From NCBI GenBank assembly GCA_947587085.1, contig CANPXX010000006.1, positions 1-45,643 of the forward strand: DNA of 45,643 bases, given 5' to 3'. The stretch comes from an uncultured Clostridia bacterium (GTDB taxonomy: Bacteria; Bacillota; Clostridia; Christensenellales; Borkfalkiaceae). Below the pieces are notes generated by a model that was not told where the DNA came from, searched no databases, and worked only from the letters and a program-made list of their open reading frames with translations. The position numbers and the translations under genes are program-made. Positions 1 to 8,251 of this stretch are shown here, in pieces; the first letter of the stretch is position 1; the number at the start of each line of letters is the position of its first letter.

Positions 1-757
1 TATCCGCCTCGCAACAGGTCATGACGTGCCGCCCCACAAAGACGGCGCCCGCGCCCAAGCGGGGATCGACCGCCACGAGTCCCTTGAAGCGGACCGCCTT
101 CCCCGCGTACTTTTCCATATCCTCCATGAGATCGCGGTAGAAAAACGCGTAGTCCTTGTCCTCGATTTCGATGACCTTCGCGTTGACGTCGAAGGGAAGC
201 GGGTCCACGATCTCGTCGTATTCCGCCTTCCCGCCGAGATATTCGTACACGATGCCGGGGCGGCGCGACATGGCGCGCACCGCCTTGTGGAATTCCTCCT
301 TGGAATGCTCGCCGCGGAACCGATTGAACACCACCATATCGGCGTATTGCACCTTGTCGTACACGAGCTGGCGCATGTTGCGGTTATAGGCGAGGAAAGT
401 ATCCGCCTCGAAGAAGGTCATCACCTGCGCGATCAGCCAGCCGTCGGGCATGGCTTCGAACAGGCGGTCGAGCGTGAGCATCCCGTTGTATTCCACCACC
501 ACCCGATCGGGGCGGTGCTTCTTCATGAGCGCCGTGAGCGCGGGGAGAGAGATCTCCTCTTGGGTGAGGTGCTCGACCGCGAACCGCCGCACGACGAAAC
601 GGGAAGAGTCGTATTCCTCTTCCCCTTCCTCGCAGACCAAAAGGAGGGTGCGCTCGTGCTGTTCGTCGAACCGCTCGTCCTCGAAGGTCTCCTGTATGAA
701 TTTCGTCTTGCCCGAATCCAAAAATCCGAGAAAGAGATAGACGGGTATTTCCTTCAT
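1..757 (-). CDS. CobW/G3E-family GTPase fused to a DUF1980-like (YcgQ/TIGR03943) domain, partial at left edge
   Basis: This gene is not in the ORF track because it runs off the window; I read it by reverse-complementing from the ATG at 757. The protein opens MKEIPVYLFLGFLDSGKTKF, a CobW-type Walker A (GFLDSGKT) at residues 11-18. The usual third G/T of GAGKTT is altered, and the expected NKxD guanine motif reads FNRF. After the GTPase part, near residues 210-252, comes GKAVRFKGLVAVDP and then VGRHVMTCCEAD. The latter matches the conserved TCCxAD signature at the C-terminus of YcgQ/TIGR03943 proteins, which are usually encoded beside CobW GTPases and a permease in zinc-related loci. The start lies 3 nt after the stop of the upstream GTPase gene, so the two are translationally coupled. 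A role in metal (zinc) homeostasis is inferred. Confidence 0.8.
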   Translation of the reverse strand, partial: MKEIPVYLFLGFLDSGKTKFIQETFEDERFDEQHERTLLLVCEEGEEEYDSSRFVVRRFAVEHLTQEEISLPALTALMKKHRPDRVVVEYNGMLTLDRLFEAMPDGWLIAQVMTFFEADTFLAYNRNMRQLVYDKVQYADMVVFNRFRGEHSKEEFHKAVRAMSRRPGIVYEYLGGKAEYDEIVDPLPFDVNAKVIEIEDKDYAFFYRDLMEDMEKYAGKAVRFKGLVAVDPRLGAGAVFVGRHVMTCCEAD

Positions 758-760
758 CGT

Positions 761-1864
<1,104 letters not shown>

Positions 1865-1890
1865 ATCGCCGCTCCGATTTGTGTTTTCTC

Positions 1891-1918
1891 TTTATATACC
1901 CCGTCCGACGGCGATCAA
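1891..1918 (-). promoter_or_regulatory. Possible promoter of the CobW GTPase pair
   Basis: On the minus strand TTGATC is followed after 16 nt by TATAAA, 27 nt before the ATG at 1864. The -35 overlaps the last codons of the M29 aminopeptidase gene. It is weaker than the other promoters in the window. Confidence 0.4.
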
Positions 1919-3141
1919 AACGTCCAATTCCCGTTTTTGAAAATTTGCACGCGCGCGCCGTTCTTCGTGACGCCCACCACTTCGAGGTCGGGGCTCCCGA
2001 TCATGAAATCCACATGGATGATACTGTCGTTGATGCCCTTTGCGCGGATCTCCTCGTTCGACATCTGCTCGAAGCCCTTCACGCATTCGTTGAAGCCGCG
2101 CCCGAGCGCCAAGTGACAGCTCGCGTTCTCGTCGAACAACGTATTATAGAAGAGGATATTCGAATTGTTGATGGGAGAATCATAGGCGATGAGCGCGCAT
2201 TCGCCCAACATCTTCGCCCCCTCGTCCATGGAGATCATCTTTTCGAGAAGCGCGCCGTTCTTCTCCGCCTGCACCGCGACGACCTTTCCGCCCTCAAAGC
2301 GGACCGAGAAATTCTCGATGAGCTCGCCCTGATAGGACAGCGGCTTGGTCGAATAGACGATCCCCTCCGCCTCGCCCGCCTTGGGCGAAATGAAGATCTC
2401 CTCGGTCGGGATATTGGGATTGAAGAGCACGCCCCCGATCGTCTCCTCGCCGCCCCCCTTGAAACAGCTATCGGGAATGAGCCCGACTTTCAGGTCGGTG
2501 CCGTTGGAGGAGCGGTATTCGAGCGAAACGAGCTTCAAGCGGTTGAGATAGTCGCACCGCGCCGCAAGCGCGTCGTTATGGCGCGCCCATTCGCGCACGG
2601 GATCAGGACCGTCGGCGCGGGAAGCGGAGAGGATGGCGTCCCAAAGCCGCTCCACCGCCGTGCTCGCCACGAGCCCGGGGAACACCTTCTTCGCCCACGC
2701 CTTCCCGGGGACCGCCGCGATGCACCACTGGTACTTGTTCTCCATCGCGTCGCGGTAGGGTTTTGCGATACGCGAGCGCGCCGCCCGCACGGCGGTGAAC
2801 TTCTCTTGGTCCACCCCTTTGAGCCCGTCCGGGTCGGTGGATTCGAGGTAGAGCATGGCGGGAAGCTGTTCCTTCCGAAGCTCCAACTTTTCGATCTCCC
2901 ACTTCTCGAACGCGGAGAGCTTATCCTGCGACTGATACTTATAGTGGGTGTGCACGAGCGGCTGATGCGACCATTCGACGCTCACCTTGCCCGCACCCGC
3001 GCGGTACAGCTCCTCTACGACCATCTCCACGAATTCGGGCTGGTCGAGCTCCGCCTGCACGATGACCCACTGTCCCTTCTTCACGCCCACGCCCGTTCTG
3101 GCGATGAGCTTCGCATATCTGCGCAACTGTAATTTATTCAT
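1915..3141 (-). CDS. M29-family metallo-aminopeptidase (thermophilic aminopeptidase type)
   Basis: A 408-residue cytoplasmic M29 aminopeptidase that removes N-terminal residues from peptides. The family pattern is visible: an N-terminal domain beginning MNKLQLRRYAKLIARTGV, then metal-ligand stretches such as ASCHLALGRGF and IHVDFMIGSPDLEV near the C-terminus, where the His and Asp bind the paired metals. The track ORF extends upstream to 3816 through nrdG; the true start is the ATG at 3141, which has GGAGGAAC just upstream and matches the family length (about 410 aa). It follows nrdG by 53 bp on the same strand and could be read from the nrd transcript. A palindrome (GCGGAATTTCCGC) and one copy of the recurrent dyad element lie in that gap. 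Confidence 0.93.
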   Translation of the reverse strand: MNKLQLRRYAKLIARTGVGVKKGQWVIVQAELDQPEFVEMVVEELYRAGAGKVSVEWSHQPLVHTHYKYQSQDKLSAFEKWEIEKLELRKEQLPAMLYLESTDPDGLKGVDQEKFTAVRAARSRIAKPYRDAMENKYQWCIAAVPGKAWAKKVFPGLVASTAVERLWDAILSASRADGPDPVREWARHNDALAARCDYLNRLKLVSLEYRSSNGTDLKVGLIPDSCFKGGGEETIGGVLFNPNIPTEEIFISPKAGEAEGIVYSTKPLSYQGELIENFSVRFEGGKVVAVQAEKNGALLEKMISMDEGAKMLGECALIAYDSPINNSNILFYNTLFDENASCHLALGRGFNECVKGFEQMSNEEIRAKGINDSIIHVDFMIGSPDLEVVGVTKNGARVQIFKNGNWTF

Positions 3142-3194
3142 AGTTCCTCCTATTTTTCCAAATGATTGACGGTTTTTATGCGGAATTTCCGCTA

Positions 3195-3214
3195 TTACGT
3201 CAGATATAGTACTA
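3195..3214 (-). repeat. Dyad element copy a (degenerate), overlapping the nrdG stop
   Basis: On the minus strand it reads TAGTACTATA-TCTGA-CGTAA, a variant of the AAGTACTATG-N5-CATAA element seen at four other gene boundaries. It spans the last codons and stop of nrdG and lies 54 nt upstream of the M29 start. It is the least conserved copy and may be partly chance. Confidence 0.4.
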
Positions 3215-3716
3215 TGTTCCCGCTCGATAATGTCGATTTCACATCGATCACGCGCTGGTTGGACGAGCCGCGGAACTTCAAACGGATGTCTTTGAGCTCT
3301 TCGATAAAGGGTCCGTCCACGAGCACGTCGAGAAGAGAAATGAGCTCCTCCGTCGCCTCGGTGCGGGCGTGCTCCTCTTGCAGAGTCCTTCCGTCGAAGG
3401 TGTAGCCCGTATAGCACCAGATCGTCTTTTTCGGAAAGCGTTGCCGCACCCTTCGGACGAAGGGCAAGAGCCCCCGCTGATTGGCGGGCTCGAACGGGTC
3501 GCCGCCGAGGAGGGAAAGCCCCGCGATATAGTCGGGCGAGAGCGCCTCCATGAGGTTGCGCTCCTCCTCTTCGGTGAACGGTCTGCCGTATCCGAAATCC
3601 CACGCGACGGAATTGAAGCAGTTCTTGCAATGCCGCGTGCAACCCGAAACGAAGAGGGATACACGAACTCCCTCTCCGTTGGCAATGTCGGTCGGTTTTA
3701 TCTCCGCTATGTTCAT
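3195..3716 (-). CDS. nrdG: Anaerobic ribonucleoside-triphosphate reductase activating protein
   Basis: A 173-residue radical-SAM activase that installs the glycyl radical in NrdD. It begins MNIAEIKPTDIANGEGVRVS, the typical NrdG opening. The cluster motif is CTRHCKNC (CX3CX2C), and GGDPFEP is the usual SAM-side motif. I chose the ATG at 3716 rather than the track start at 3863, because the upstream extension lies within nrdD and has no NrdG similarity. The start is 11 nt after the nrdD stop with only a weak Shine-Dalgarno sequence, as expected for coupled translation. It is transcribed with nrdD. Confidence 0.96.
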   Translation of the reverse strand: MNIAEIKPTDIANGEGVRVSLFVSGCTRHCKNCFNSVAWDFGYGRPFTEEEERNLMEALSPDYIAGLSLLGGDPFEPANQRGLLPFVRRVRQRFPKKTIWCYTGYTFDGRTLQEEHARTEATEELISLLDVLVDGPFIEELKDIRLKFRGSSNQRVIDVKSTLSSGNIVLYLT

Positions 3717-3727
3717 GGCGTTCCGAT

Positions 3728-5899
3728 TCACAGGTGCAACACGCGGTCCTTGATCTCCTGCGTTCTGCCCTGATTCCAATACTGCGAACCGATGTAACCG
3801 CATGTGCGGCGCGCAACGTTCATCTTGCTCTGGTCGCGGTTGTGGCAATGCGGGCACTCCCAAAGGAGCTTTCCGTCTTCCTCCACGATGGCGATCTCCC
3901 CGTCATAGCCGCACACCTGGCAATAATCGCTCTTGGTATTGAGCTCGGCGTACATGATGTTGTCGTAAATGTACTGCATCACCGCGAGCACGGCGGGGAT
4001 ATTGTCCTGCATGTTGGGCACTTCGACGTACGAGATGGCGCCTCCCGGCGAAAGCTGTTGGAACTCGCTCTCGAATTTGAGCTTGGTGAACGCGTCGATC
4101 TTCTCGGTGACGTGCACGTGATAGCTGTTTGTGATGTAGTTCCTGTCCGTCACCCCGGGGATGATGCCGAAGCGCTTCTGCAAGCACTTCGCGAATTTGT
4201 ACGTCGTGCTCTCGAGCGGCGTGCCGTAGAGCGAAAAGTCGATGTTGTGCTTCGCCTTCCACTCCTTGCACTTATCGTTCATGTGTTGCATCACAGAGAG
4301 CGCGAAGGGCTTCGCCGCCGCGTCGGTGTGCGATTTCCCCGTCATGTATTTGGTGCACTCATACAGACCCGCATAGCCGAGCGAGATGGTGGAATAGCCG
4401 CCGTAGAGCAGTTTATCGATGGTCTCTCCCTTTTTGAGGCGGGCGAGCGCGCCGTACTGCCAGAGGATGGGCGCCGCGTCGGACAGCGTGCCTTTGAGGC
4501 GGTTGTGACGTTCGAGAAGGGCGCGGTAGCACAGATCGAGCCGCTCGTCGAAGATCTTCCAGAATTCGTCGAAGTCGCCGCCCGAGGAGAGCGCGACGTC
4601 CACCAGATTGATGGTCACGACGCCCTGATTGAATCTGCCGTAATACTTGGGCTTGCCGTCTGCGTCCACATAGGGCGTAAGGAAACTGCGGCAGCCCATG
4701 CAGGTGTAGCAATGCCCCTCCCCGTTCTTGTCGATCTTGTATTCGAGCATCTTCTTCTCGGAGATATAGTCGGGCACCATGCGCTTCGCCGTGCAACGGG
4801 CGGCGAGCTCGGTGAGCTCCCAATAGCGGCTCCCCTCGCGCACGTTGTCCTCTTCGAGCACATAGATGAGTTTGGGGAAAGCGGGGGTGACCCATACGCC
4901 CGTCTCGTTCTTTACGCCTTGGATGCGCTGGCGGAGCGTCTCCTCGATGATCATGGCGAGGTCGTCGCGTTCGCGCTCGTTGCGCGCCTCCCCGAGATAC
5001 ATGAACACCGTCACGAAGGGAGCTTGTCCGTTGGTGGTGAGGAGGGTGACGACCTGATATTGAATGGTCTGGATGCCCTTCCGAATCTCGTCGCGGAGAC
5101 GGTTCTCGGTGATCTTGTCGATATGCGCGGCGTCGTGGACTCCCACTTCGGCGAGCTCCACCTCCACCTCCGCGCGAATCTTCTTGCGGCTCACGTCCAC
5201 GAAGGGCGCGAGATGGGTGAGCGAGATGCTCTGCCCGCCGTATTGGTTGGAGGCGACCTGCGCGATGATCTGCGTGGCGATATTGCAAGCCGTGGAAAAG
5301 GAATGCGGCTTTTCGATGAAGGTACCCGAGATGACCGTCCCGTTCTGCAACATGTCCTCAAGGTTCACGAGGTCGCAATTGTGCATGTGCTGGGCGAAAT
5401 AGTCGGCGTCGTGGAAGTGGATGATTCCCTCGTCGTGCGCCTCCACGATGTCGTGCGGGAGCAAAATGCGGCGCGTGAGGTCCTTGCTGACCTCCCCCGC
5501 CATATAGTCGCGCTGGACCGCGTTGACGGTGGGATTCTTGTTGGAATTCTCCTGCTTGACTTCCTCGTTGTTGCACTCGATGAGCGTGAGGATCTGCGCG
5601 TCGGTCGTGTTGGATTGGCGGACGAGAGAACGCGTATAGCGATAGGTGATGTATTTGCGCGCGACCGCGAACGCCTTCGCGTCCATGATCTGGTTCTCCA
5701 CGAAATCTTGGATCTCCTCCACGCTCACCGCGCGGTTGAGATCGTTGGAGAGCGCCGTCACGCGGTCGGCGATCGCCGCGATCTGCTCTTCGGTGAGGCG
5801 GTTCCCCTCGCTCACCTCATTGTTCGCCTTGCGGATGGCGTTCAAGATCTTGCGCACATCGAAGGCTACTTCCGTACCGTTTCTCTTGATGATCTTCAT
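3728..5899 (-). CDS. nrdD: Anaerobic ribonucleoside-triphosphate reductase (class III)
   Basis: A 723-residue oxygen-sensitive reductase making dNTPs from NTPs. The N-terminus (MKIIKRNGTEVAFDVRKIL) is an ATP-cone allosteric domain. The body includes CYTCMGCRSFLTPYV. The C-terminus has the zinc site CQVCGYDG...CPHC and the glycyl-radical motif RRTCGYIGSQYWNQG, followed by the usual short tail. The start is the ATG at 5899 with AGGAG upstream; the track's extra 46 codons run through the promoter. Regulation is clear in the sequence: a TTGACA-17-TATAAT promoter at 5970-5998 and two NrdR boxes at 6006-6053. nrdG follows directly. Confidence 0.97.
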   Translation of the reverse strand: MKIIKRNGTEVAFDVRKILNAIRKANNEVSEGNRLTEEQIAAIADRVTALSNDLNRAVSVEEIQDFVENQIMDAKAFAVARKYITYRYTRSLVRQSNTTDAQILTLIECNNEEVKQENSNKNPTVNAVQRDYMAGEVSKDLTRRILLPHDIVEAHDEGIIHFHDADYFAQHMHNCDLVNLEDMLQNGTVISGTFIEKPHSFSTACNIATQIIAQVASNQYGGQSISLTHLAPFVDVSRKKIRAEVEVELAEVGVHDAAHIDKITENRLRDEIRKGIQTIQYQVVTLLTTNGQAPFVTVFMYLGEARNERERDDLAMIIEETLRQRIQGVKNETGVWVTPAFPKLIYVLEEDNVREGSRYWELTELAARCTAKRMVPDYISEKKMLEYKIDKNGEGHCYTCMGCRSFLTPYVDADGKPKYYGRFNQGVVTINLVDVALSSGGDFDEFWKIFDERLDLCYRALLERHNRLKGTLSDAAPILWQYGALARLKKGETIDKLLYGGYSTISLGYAGLYECTKYMTGKSHTDAAAKPFALSVMQHMNDKCKEWKAKHNIDFSLYGTPLESTTYKFAKCLQKRFGIIPGVTDRNYITNSYHVHVTEKIDAFTKLKFESEFQQLSPGGAISYVEVPNMQDNIPAVLAVMQYIYDNIMYAELNTKSDYCQVCGYDGEIAIVEEDGKLLWECPHCHNRDQSKMNVARRTCGYIGSQYWNQGRTQEIKDRVLHL

Positions 5900-5943
5900 C
5901 GTCCTGCTCCTTCGTTCATATTCCCCCTCCATTGCGGAGAAAA

Positions 5944-5968
5944 AGCGCTCCCGAAAAGGGAACGCTTT
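5944..5968. terminator. Hairpin between the nrdD promoter and start codon (terminator-like)
   Basis: A nine-pair stem (minus strand AGCGTTCCC-TTTTC-GGGAGCGCT, one G-T pair) is followed by TTTTTC on the minus strand and TTTTATTAT on the plus strand. It begins at about the predicted nrdD start site, so the nascent nrdD RNA may carry only part of it. It could instead stop read-through from the PfkB-family gene. Confidence 0.4.
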
Positions 5969-5969
5969 T

Positions 5970-5998
5970 ATTATACGCGCATCGATTGCATTTGTCAA
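5970..5998 (-). promoter_or_regulatory. nrdD promoter (sigma-A consensus)
   Basis: The minus strand has TTGACA, a 17-nt spacer and TATAAT. The predicted start site is near 5963, about 64 nt ahead of the nrdD ATG. Confidence 0.85.
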
Positions 5999-6005
5999 CA
6001 AATTT

Positions 6006-6053
6006 CCACTATATTTTGATAGAAATTTTTTGCGCAACCACTATATCTTGTGT
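6006..6053. promoter_or_regulatory. Pair of NrdR boxes upstream of nrdDG
   Basis: Box 1 (6006-6021, CCACTATATTTTGATA) and box 2 (6038-6053, CCACTATATCTTGTGT) match the NrdR consensus ACACWATATNTNGTGT at about 12 and 15 of 16 positions. Their starts are 32 bp apart, close to three helical turns, which is the usual paired arrangement for this dATP-responsive repressor. They lie immediately upstream of the nrdD -35 box. Confidence 0.82.
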
Positions 6054-6131
6054 TTTGGGCGGATTTTGACGAATTTTCGCCATGAAACAAACGGCGCAAA
6101 AAGTTACACGCGCGTTCTCTAAGCGCAGGTC

Positions 6132-7055
6132 TTAGAACTCCGACACCGTGAGCCCGTCGAGGATCTCCTCATACTTTTTCTTGGTGAAGGAGATCGTCCC
6201 GAACGTCGTGACCGTGGCGGTCCCTGCGGCGACGCCCGCGCGCAGAATGTCGGGAAGATCGGCGCCCTGCTGCATCATCACAGCCGCGGCGGCGACCATG
6301 CCGTCCCCCGCGCCGACCGTGGAATTGATCGCCACGTTGATGCTCTTACAATAATAATTGCGCGTGCCGTCCGTGATGATCGCGCCGTCCTTGCCGAGCG
6401 ACAGAAGCACCGCTTTGGCGCCCCTGTCCAAGAGCTCGTGGCATCCCGCGAGCATATCCGAACGGTCGTAGAACTCATGCCCGAGCGTCTCTTCGAGCTC
6501 CTCGATATTGGGCTTCACGAGGTCGATGCCCGCTTCGAGCGCGGCGAAGAGTTTCGCCCCCTCCGTGTCGGCGATGCGCAGGGACTTGGAGTCCACCGCG
6601 CGGAAGATCTCGCGGTAATAGCTCGCGTCCACGCCGCGGGGAAGTCCGCCCGAGATGACCGTCACATCGGAATGTGCGGAGAAATTCCGAATCATCTGCA
6701 TGAGCTCCACGAGCTTATCGGGTCCCACCCGCTCGCCCACGTCGTTGATCTCGGTGAGCATGGATTTCTTGTCGATACACTTGTAGTTTTCGCGGACCCT
6801 GCCGCTGTTCCAGACGAAGGAGAAAGGGACCCCCTCCCGATCCAGCGCGCGTTCGAACATCGCGCCGTTCTCGTTGTACATAAACCCTGTCGCCTGCGCT
6901 TCCGCCCCGAGGCGGGCAACGCCGATCGCCACATTGATCGCTTTCCCCGTGAAGGAGAGCGTCTTGCTCTTCACAACGTTGACCTTTCCGACGTTGAGAG
7001 AATCGAGCTCGATCGTAACATCCACACTCGGGCTCATGCAAACGGTCAAAATCAT
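6132..7055 (-). CDS. PfkB-family sugar kinase (1-phosphofructokinase / tagatose-6-phosphate kinase type)
   Basis: A 307-residue ribokinase-fold kinase. It starts MILTVCMSPSVDVTIELDSL and contains the PfkB C-terminal signature NSTVGAGDGMVAAA, where the Asp is the catalytic base, plus KPNIEELEETLG in the middle. The layout fits the FruK/LacC branch, which phosphorylates sugar phosphates at C1 or C6; the exact substrate cannot be read from sequence. The ATG at 7055 has AAGGGGGA just upstream; the track's start is a TTG eight codons earlier inside a palindrome. The gene stands alone, without a PTS partner in the window. It has a good promoter at 7124-7152 and a 21-bp palindrome just downstream of the predicted start site, suggesting repression by a sugar-responsive regulator. 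Confidence 0.88.
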   Translation of the reverse strand: MILTVCMSPSVDVTIELDSLNVGKVNVVKSKTLSFTGKAINVAIGVARLGAEAQATGFMYNENGAMFERALDREGVPFSFVWNSGRVRENYKCIDKKSMLTEINDVGERVGPDKLVELMQMIRNFSAHSDVTVISGGLPRGVDASYYREIFRAVDSKSLRIADTEGAKLFAALEAGIDLVKPNIEELEETLGHEFYDRSDMLAGCHELLDRGAKAVLLSLGKDGAIITDGTRNYYCKSINVAINSTVGAGDGMVAAAAVMMQQGADLPDILRAGVAAGTATVTTFGTISFTKKKYEEILDGLTVSEF

Positions 7056-7065
7056 CCTGTCCCCC

Positions 7066-7110
7066 TTGTCCGCGGACAACCTCCGCGGGAAGTGACGAAT
7101 TGCGTCACTT
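7066..7110. promoter_or_regulatory. Operator candidates in the PfkB-gene leader
   Basis: A 21-bp perfect dyad, AAGTGACG-AATTG-CGTCACTT (7090-7110), lies about 7-27 nt downstream of the predicted transcription start. A second 14-bp perfect palindrome, TTGTCCGCGGACAA (7066-7079), sits just before the Shine-Dalgarno sequence. The first is positioned like a repressor roadblock; the second could instead fold in the mRNA. No regulator gene is adjacent. Confidence 0.55.
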
Positions 7111-7123
7111 TGTTTACGGCTTT

Positions 7124-7152
7124 ATTATATTACACAACCTTCGGAATTTCAA
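7124..7152 (-). promoter_or_regulatory. Promoter of the PfkB-family kinase gene
   Basis: The minus strand has TTGAAA, a 17-nt spacer and TATAAT. The predicted start is near 7117. Confidence 0.75.
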
Positions 7153-7188
7153 TAGATTTTCCGAAAAAATCCAAAAAACTTTTCGTCG

Positions 7189-8151
7189 TCACATGGAGAT
7201 CATTTGCAGGGTCTCATACAGTTCGTAGTTGAACTTCTTCTTCATGGAGACCGCTTCGATGATGTCCATATCGATGATCTCGTTCTTATGGATGCCGACA
7301 ACGCGGTTGCCGATTCCGTCTTTCAGGAGGCGCACCGCCTTGTTGCCGAACTGCGCCGCGAGCATTCTGTCTGCCATCGAGGGCGAACCGCCCCGCTGGA
7401 TGTGCCCGATGTTGGTGGGACGCACCGAATAGGGCGTGAGCTCTTGGAGCTGTTTCGCGAAGGCGTCGGCGCTCGTCGCCCCCTCCGCGACCACGATGAT
7501 GTTGGAATGCTTCCCGTTGGCGCGCGAGCGGTTGATGCGCATCACGATGTCGTCCATGTCGTAGGAGATCTCGGGGACCACGATGATCTCGGCGCCCGAG
7601 GTGATGCCCGTATAGAGCGCGATGTCGCCGCAATGTCTGCCCATGACCTCCACCACGGAGACGCGCTCGTGCGAATTCATGGTGTCGCGCAACTTATTGA
7701 TGAGTTCGAGGCAGGTATTCACCGCCGTATCGAAGCCCAACGTGTAATCGGTATATTGCAGGTCGTTGTCGATGGTCCCGGGGATGCCGATGGTCGGAAT
7801 GCCGAAATCCTCGGTGAGGCACTTCGCGCCGCGGAAGGAACCGTCGCCGCCGATGACGACGAGCCCCTCGATTCCCCTGCGGTCGAGGGTCGCGACCGCC
7901 TTCTTCTGCCCCTCCTTCGTGAGCATTTCGAGACAGCGCGCCGTCCTCAGCTTGGTCCCGCCGCGCTGGACGATATCGGAAACGCTTCGCATCTCCAAGG
8001 GCATCATGGTGTCGTCGATGAGTCCCGCATAGCCGCGCTCGATGCCGTAGACCTCCATCCCGAAATAGATCGCCGTACGGACGACTGCGCGGATCGCCGC
8101 ATTCATGCCGGGCGCGTCGCCGCCGCTCGTAAGTAGACCGATACGTTTCAT
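7189..8151 (-). CDS. pfkA: ATP-dependent 6-phosphofructokinase
   Basis: A 320-residue glycolytic enzyme that phosphorylates fructose 6-phosphate. The family motifs are present: GLLTSGGDAPGMNAAIR at the N-terminus, VIGGDGSFRGA for ATP binding, the catalytic PGTIDND, and MGRHCGDIA for the substrate/effector site. Length is standard for the allosteric bacterial enzyme. The start ATG at 8151 has GGGAGGTT upstream; the track's 10 extra codons are untranslated leader. Ahead of it is an extended -10 (TGTTATAAT, about 8183-8191) with a weak -35. It lies downstream of dnaE, as in many Clostridia, and 133 bp before the PfkB-family kinase gene. Confidence 0.97.
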   Translation of the reverse strand: MKRIGLLTSGGDAPGMNAAIRAVVRTAIYFGMEVYGIERGYAGLIDDTMMPLEMRSVSDIVQRGGTKLRTARCLEMLTKEGQKKAVATLDRRGIEGLVVIGGDGSFRGAKCLTEDFGIPTIGIPGTIDNDLQYTDYTLGFDTAVNTCLELINKLRDTMNSHERVSVVEVMGRHCGDIALYTGITSGAEIIVVPEISYDMDDIVMRINRSRANGKHSNIIVVAEGATSADAFAKQLQELTPYSVRPTNIGHIQRGGSPSMADRMLAAQFGNKAVRLLKDGIGNRVVGIHKNEIIDMDIIEAVSMKKKFNYELYETLQMISM

Positions 8152-8182
8152 ACCTAACCTCCCAATCCCCGTTTTCCCCACT

Positions 8183-8191
8183 ATTATAACA
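8183..8191 (-). promoter_or_regulatory. Extended -10 promoter element of pfkA
   Basis: The minus strand reads TGTTATAAT (TGn plus perfect -10) about 32 nt before the pfkA ATG. No good -35 is visible, which is tolerated with an extended -10. Confidence 0.5.
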
Positions 8192-8251
8192 GATATTGTG
8201 ACAAAAGAAAAGGGGGTTTTTCAAAATTTGTACTTTCTTTTTTGCATTTTT

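Noticed and set aside
3734-6019. 761-aa plus-strand ORF
   Set aside because: Antisense shadow of nrdD; the minus strand has the complete glycyl-radical enzyme.
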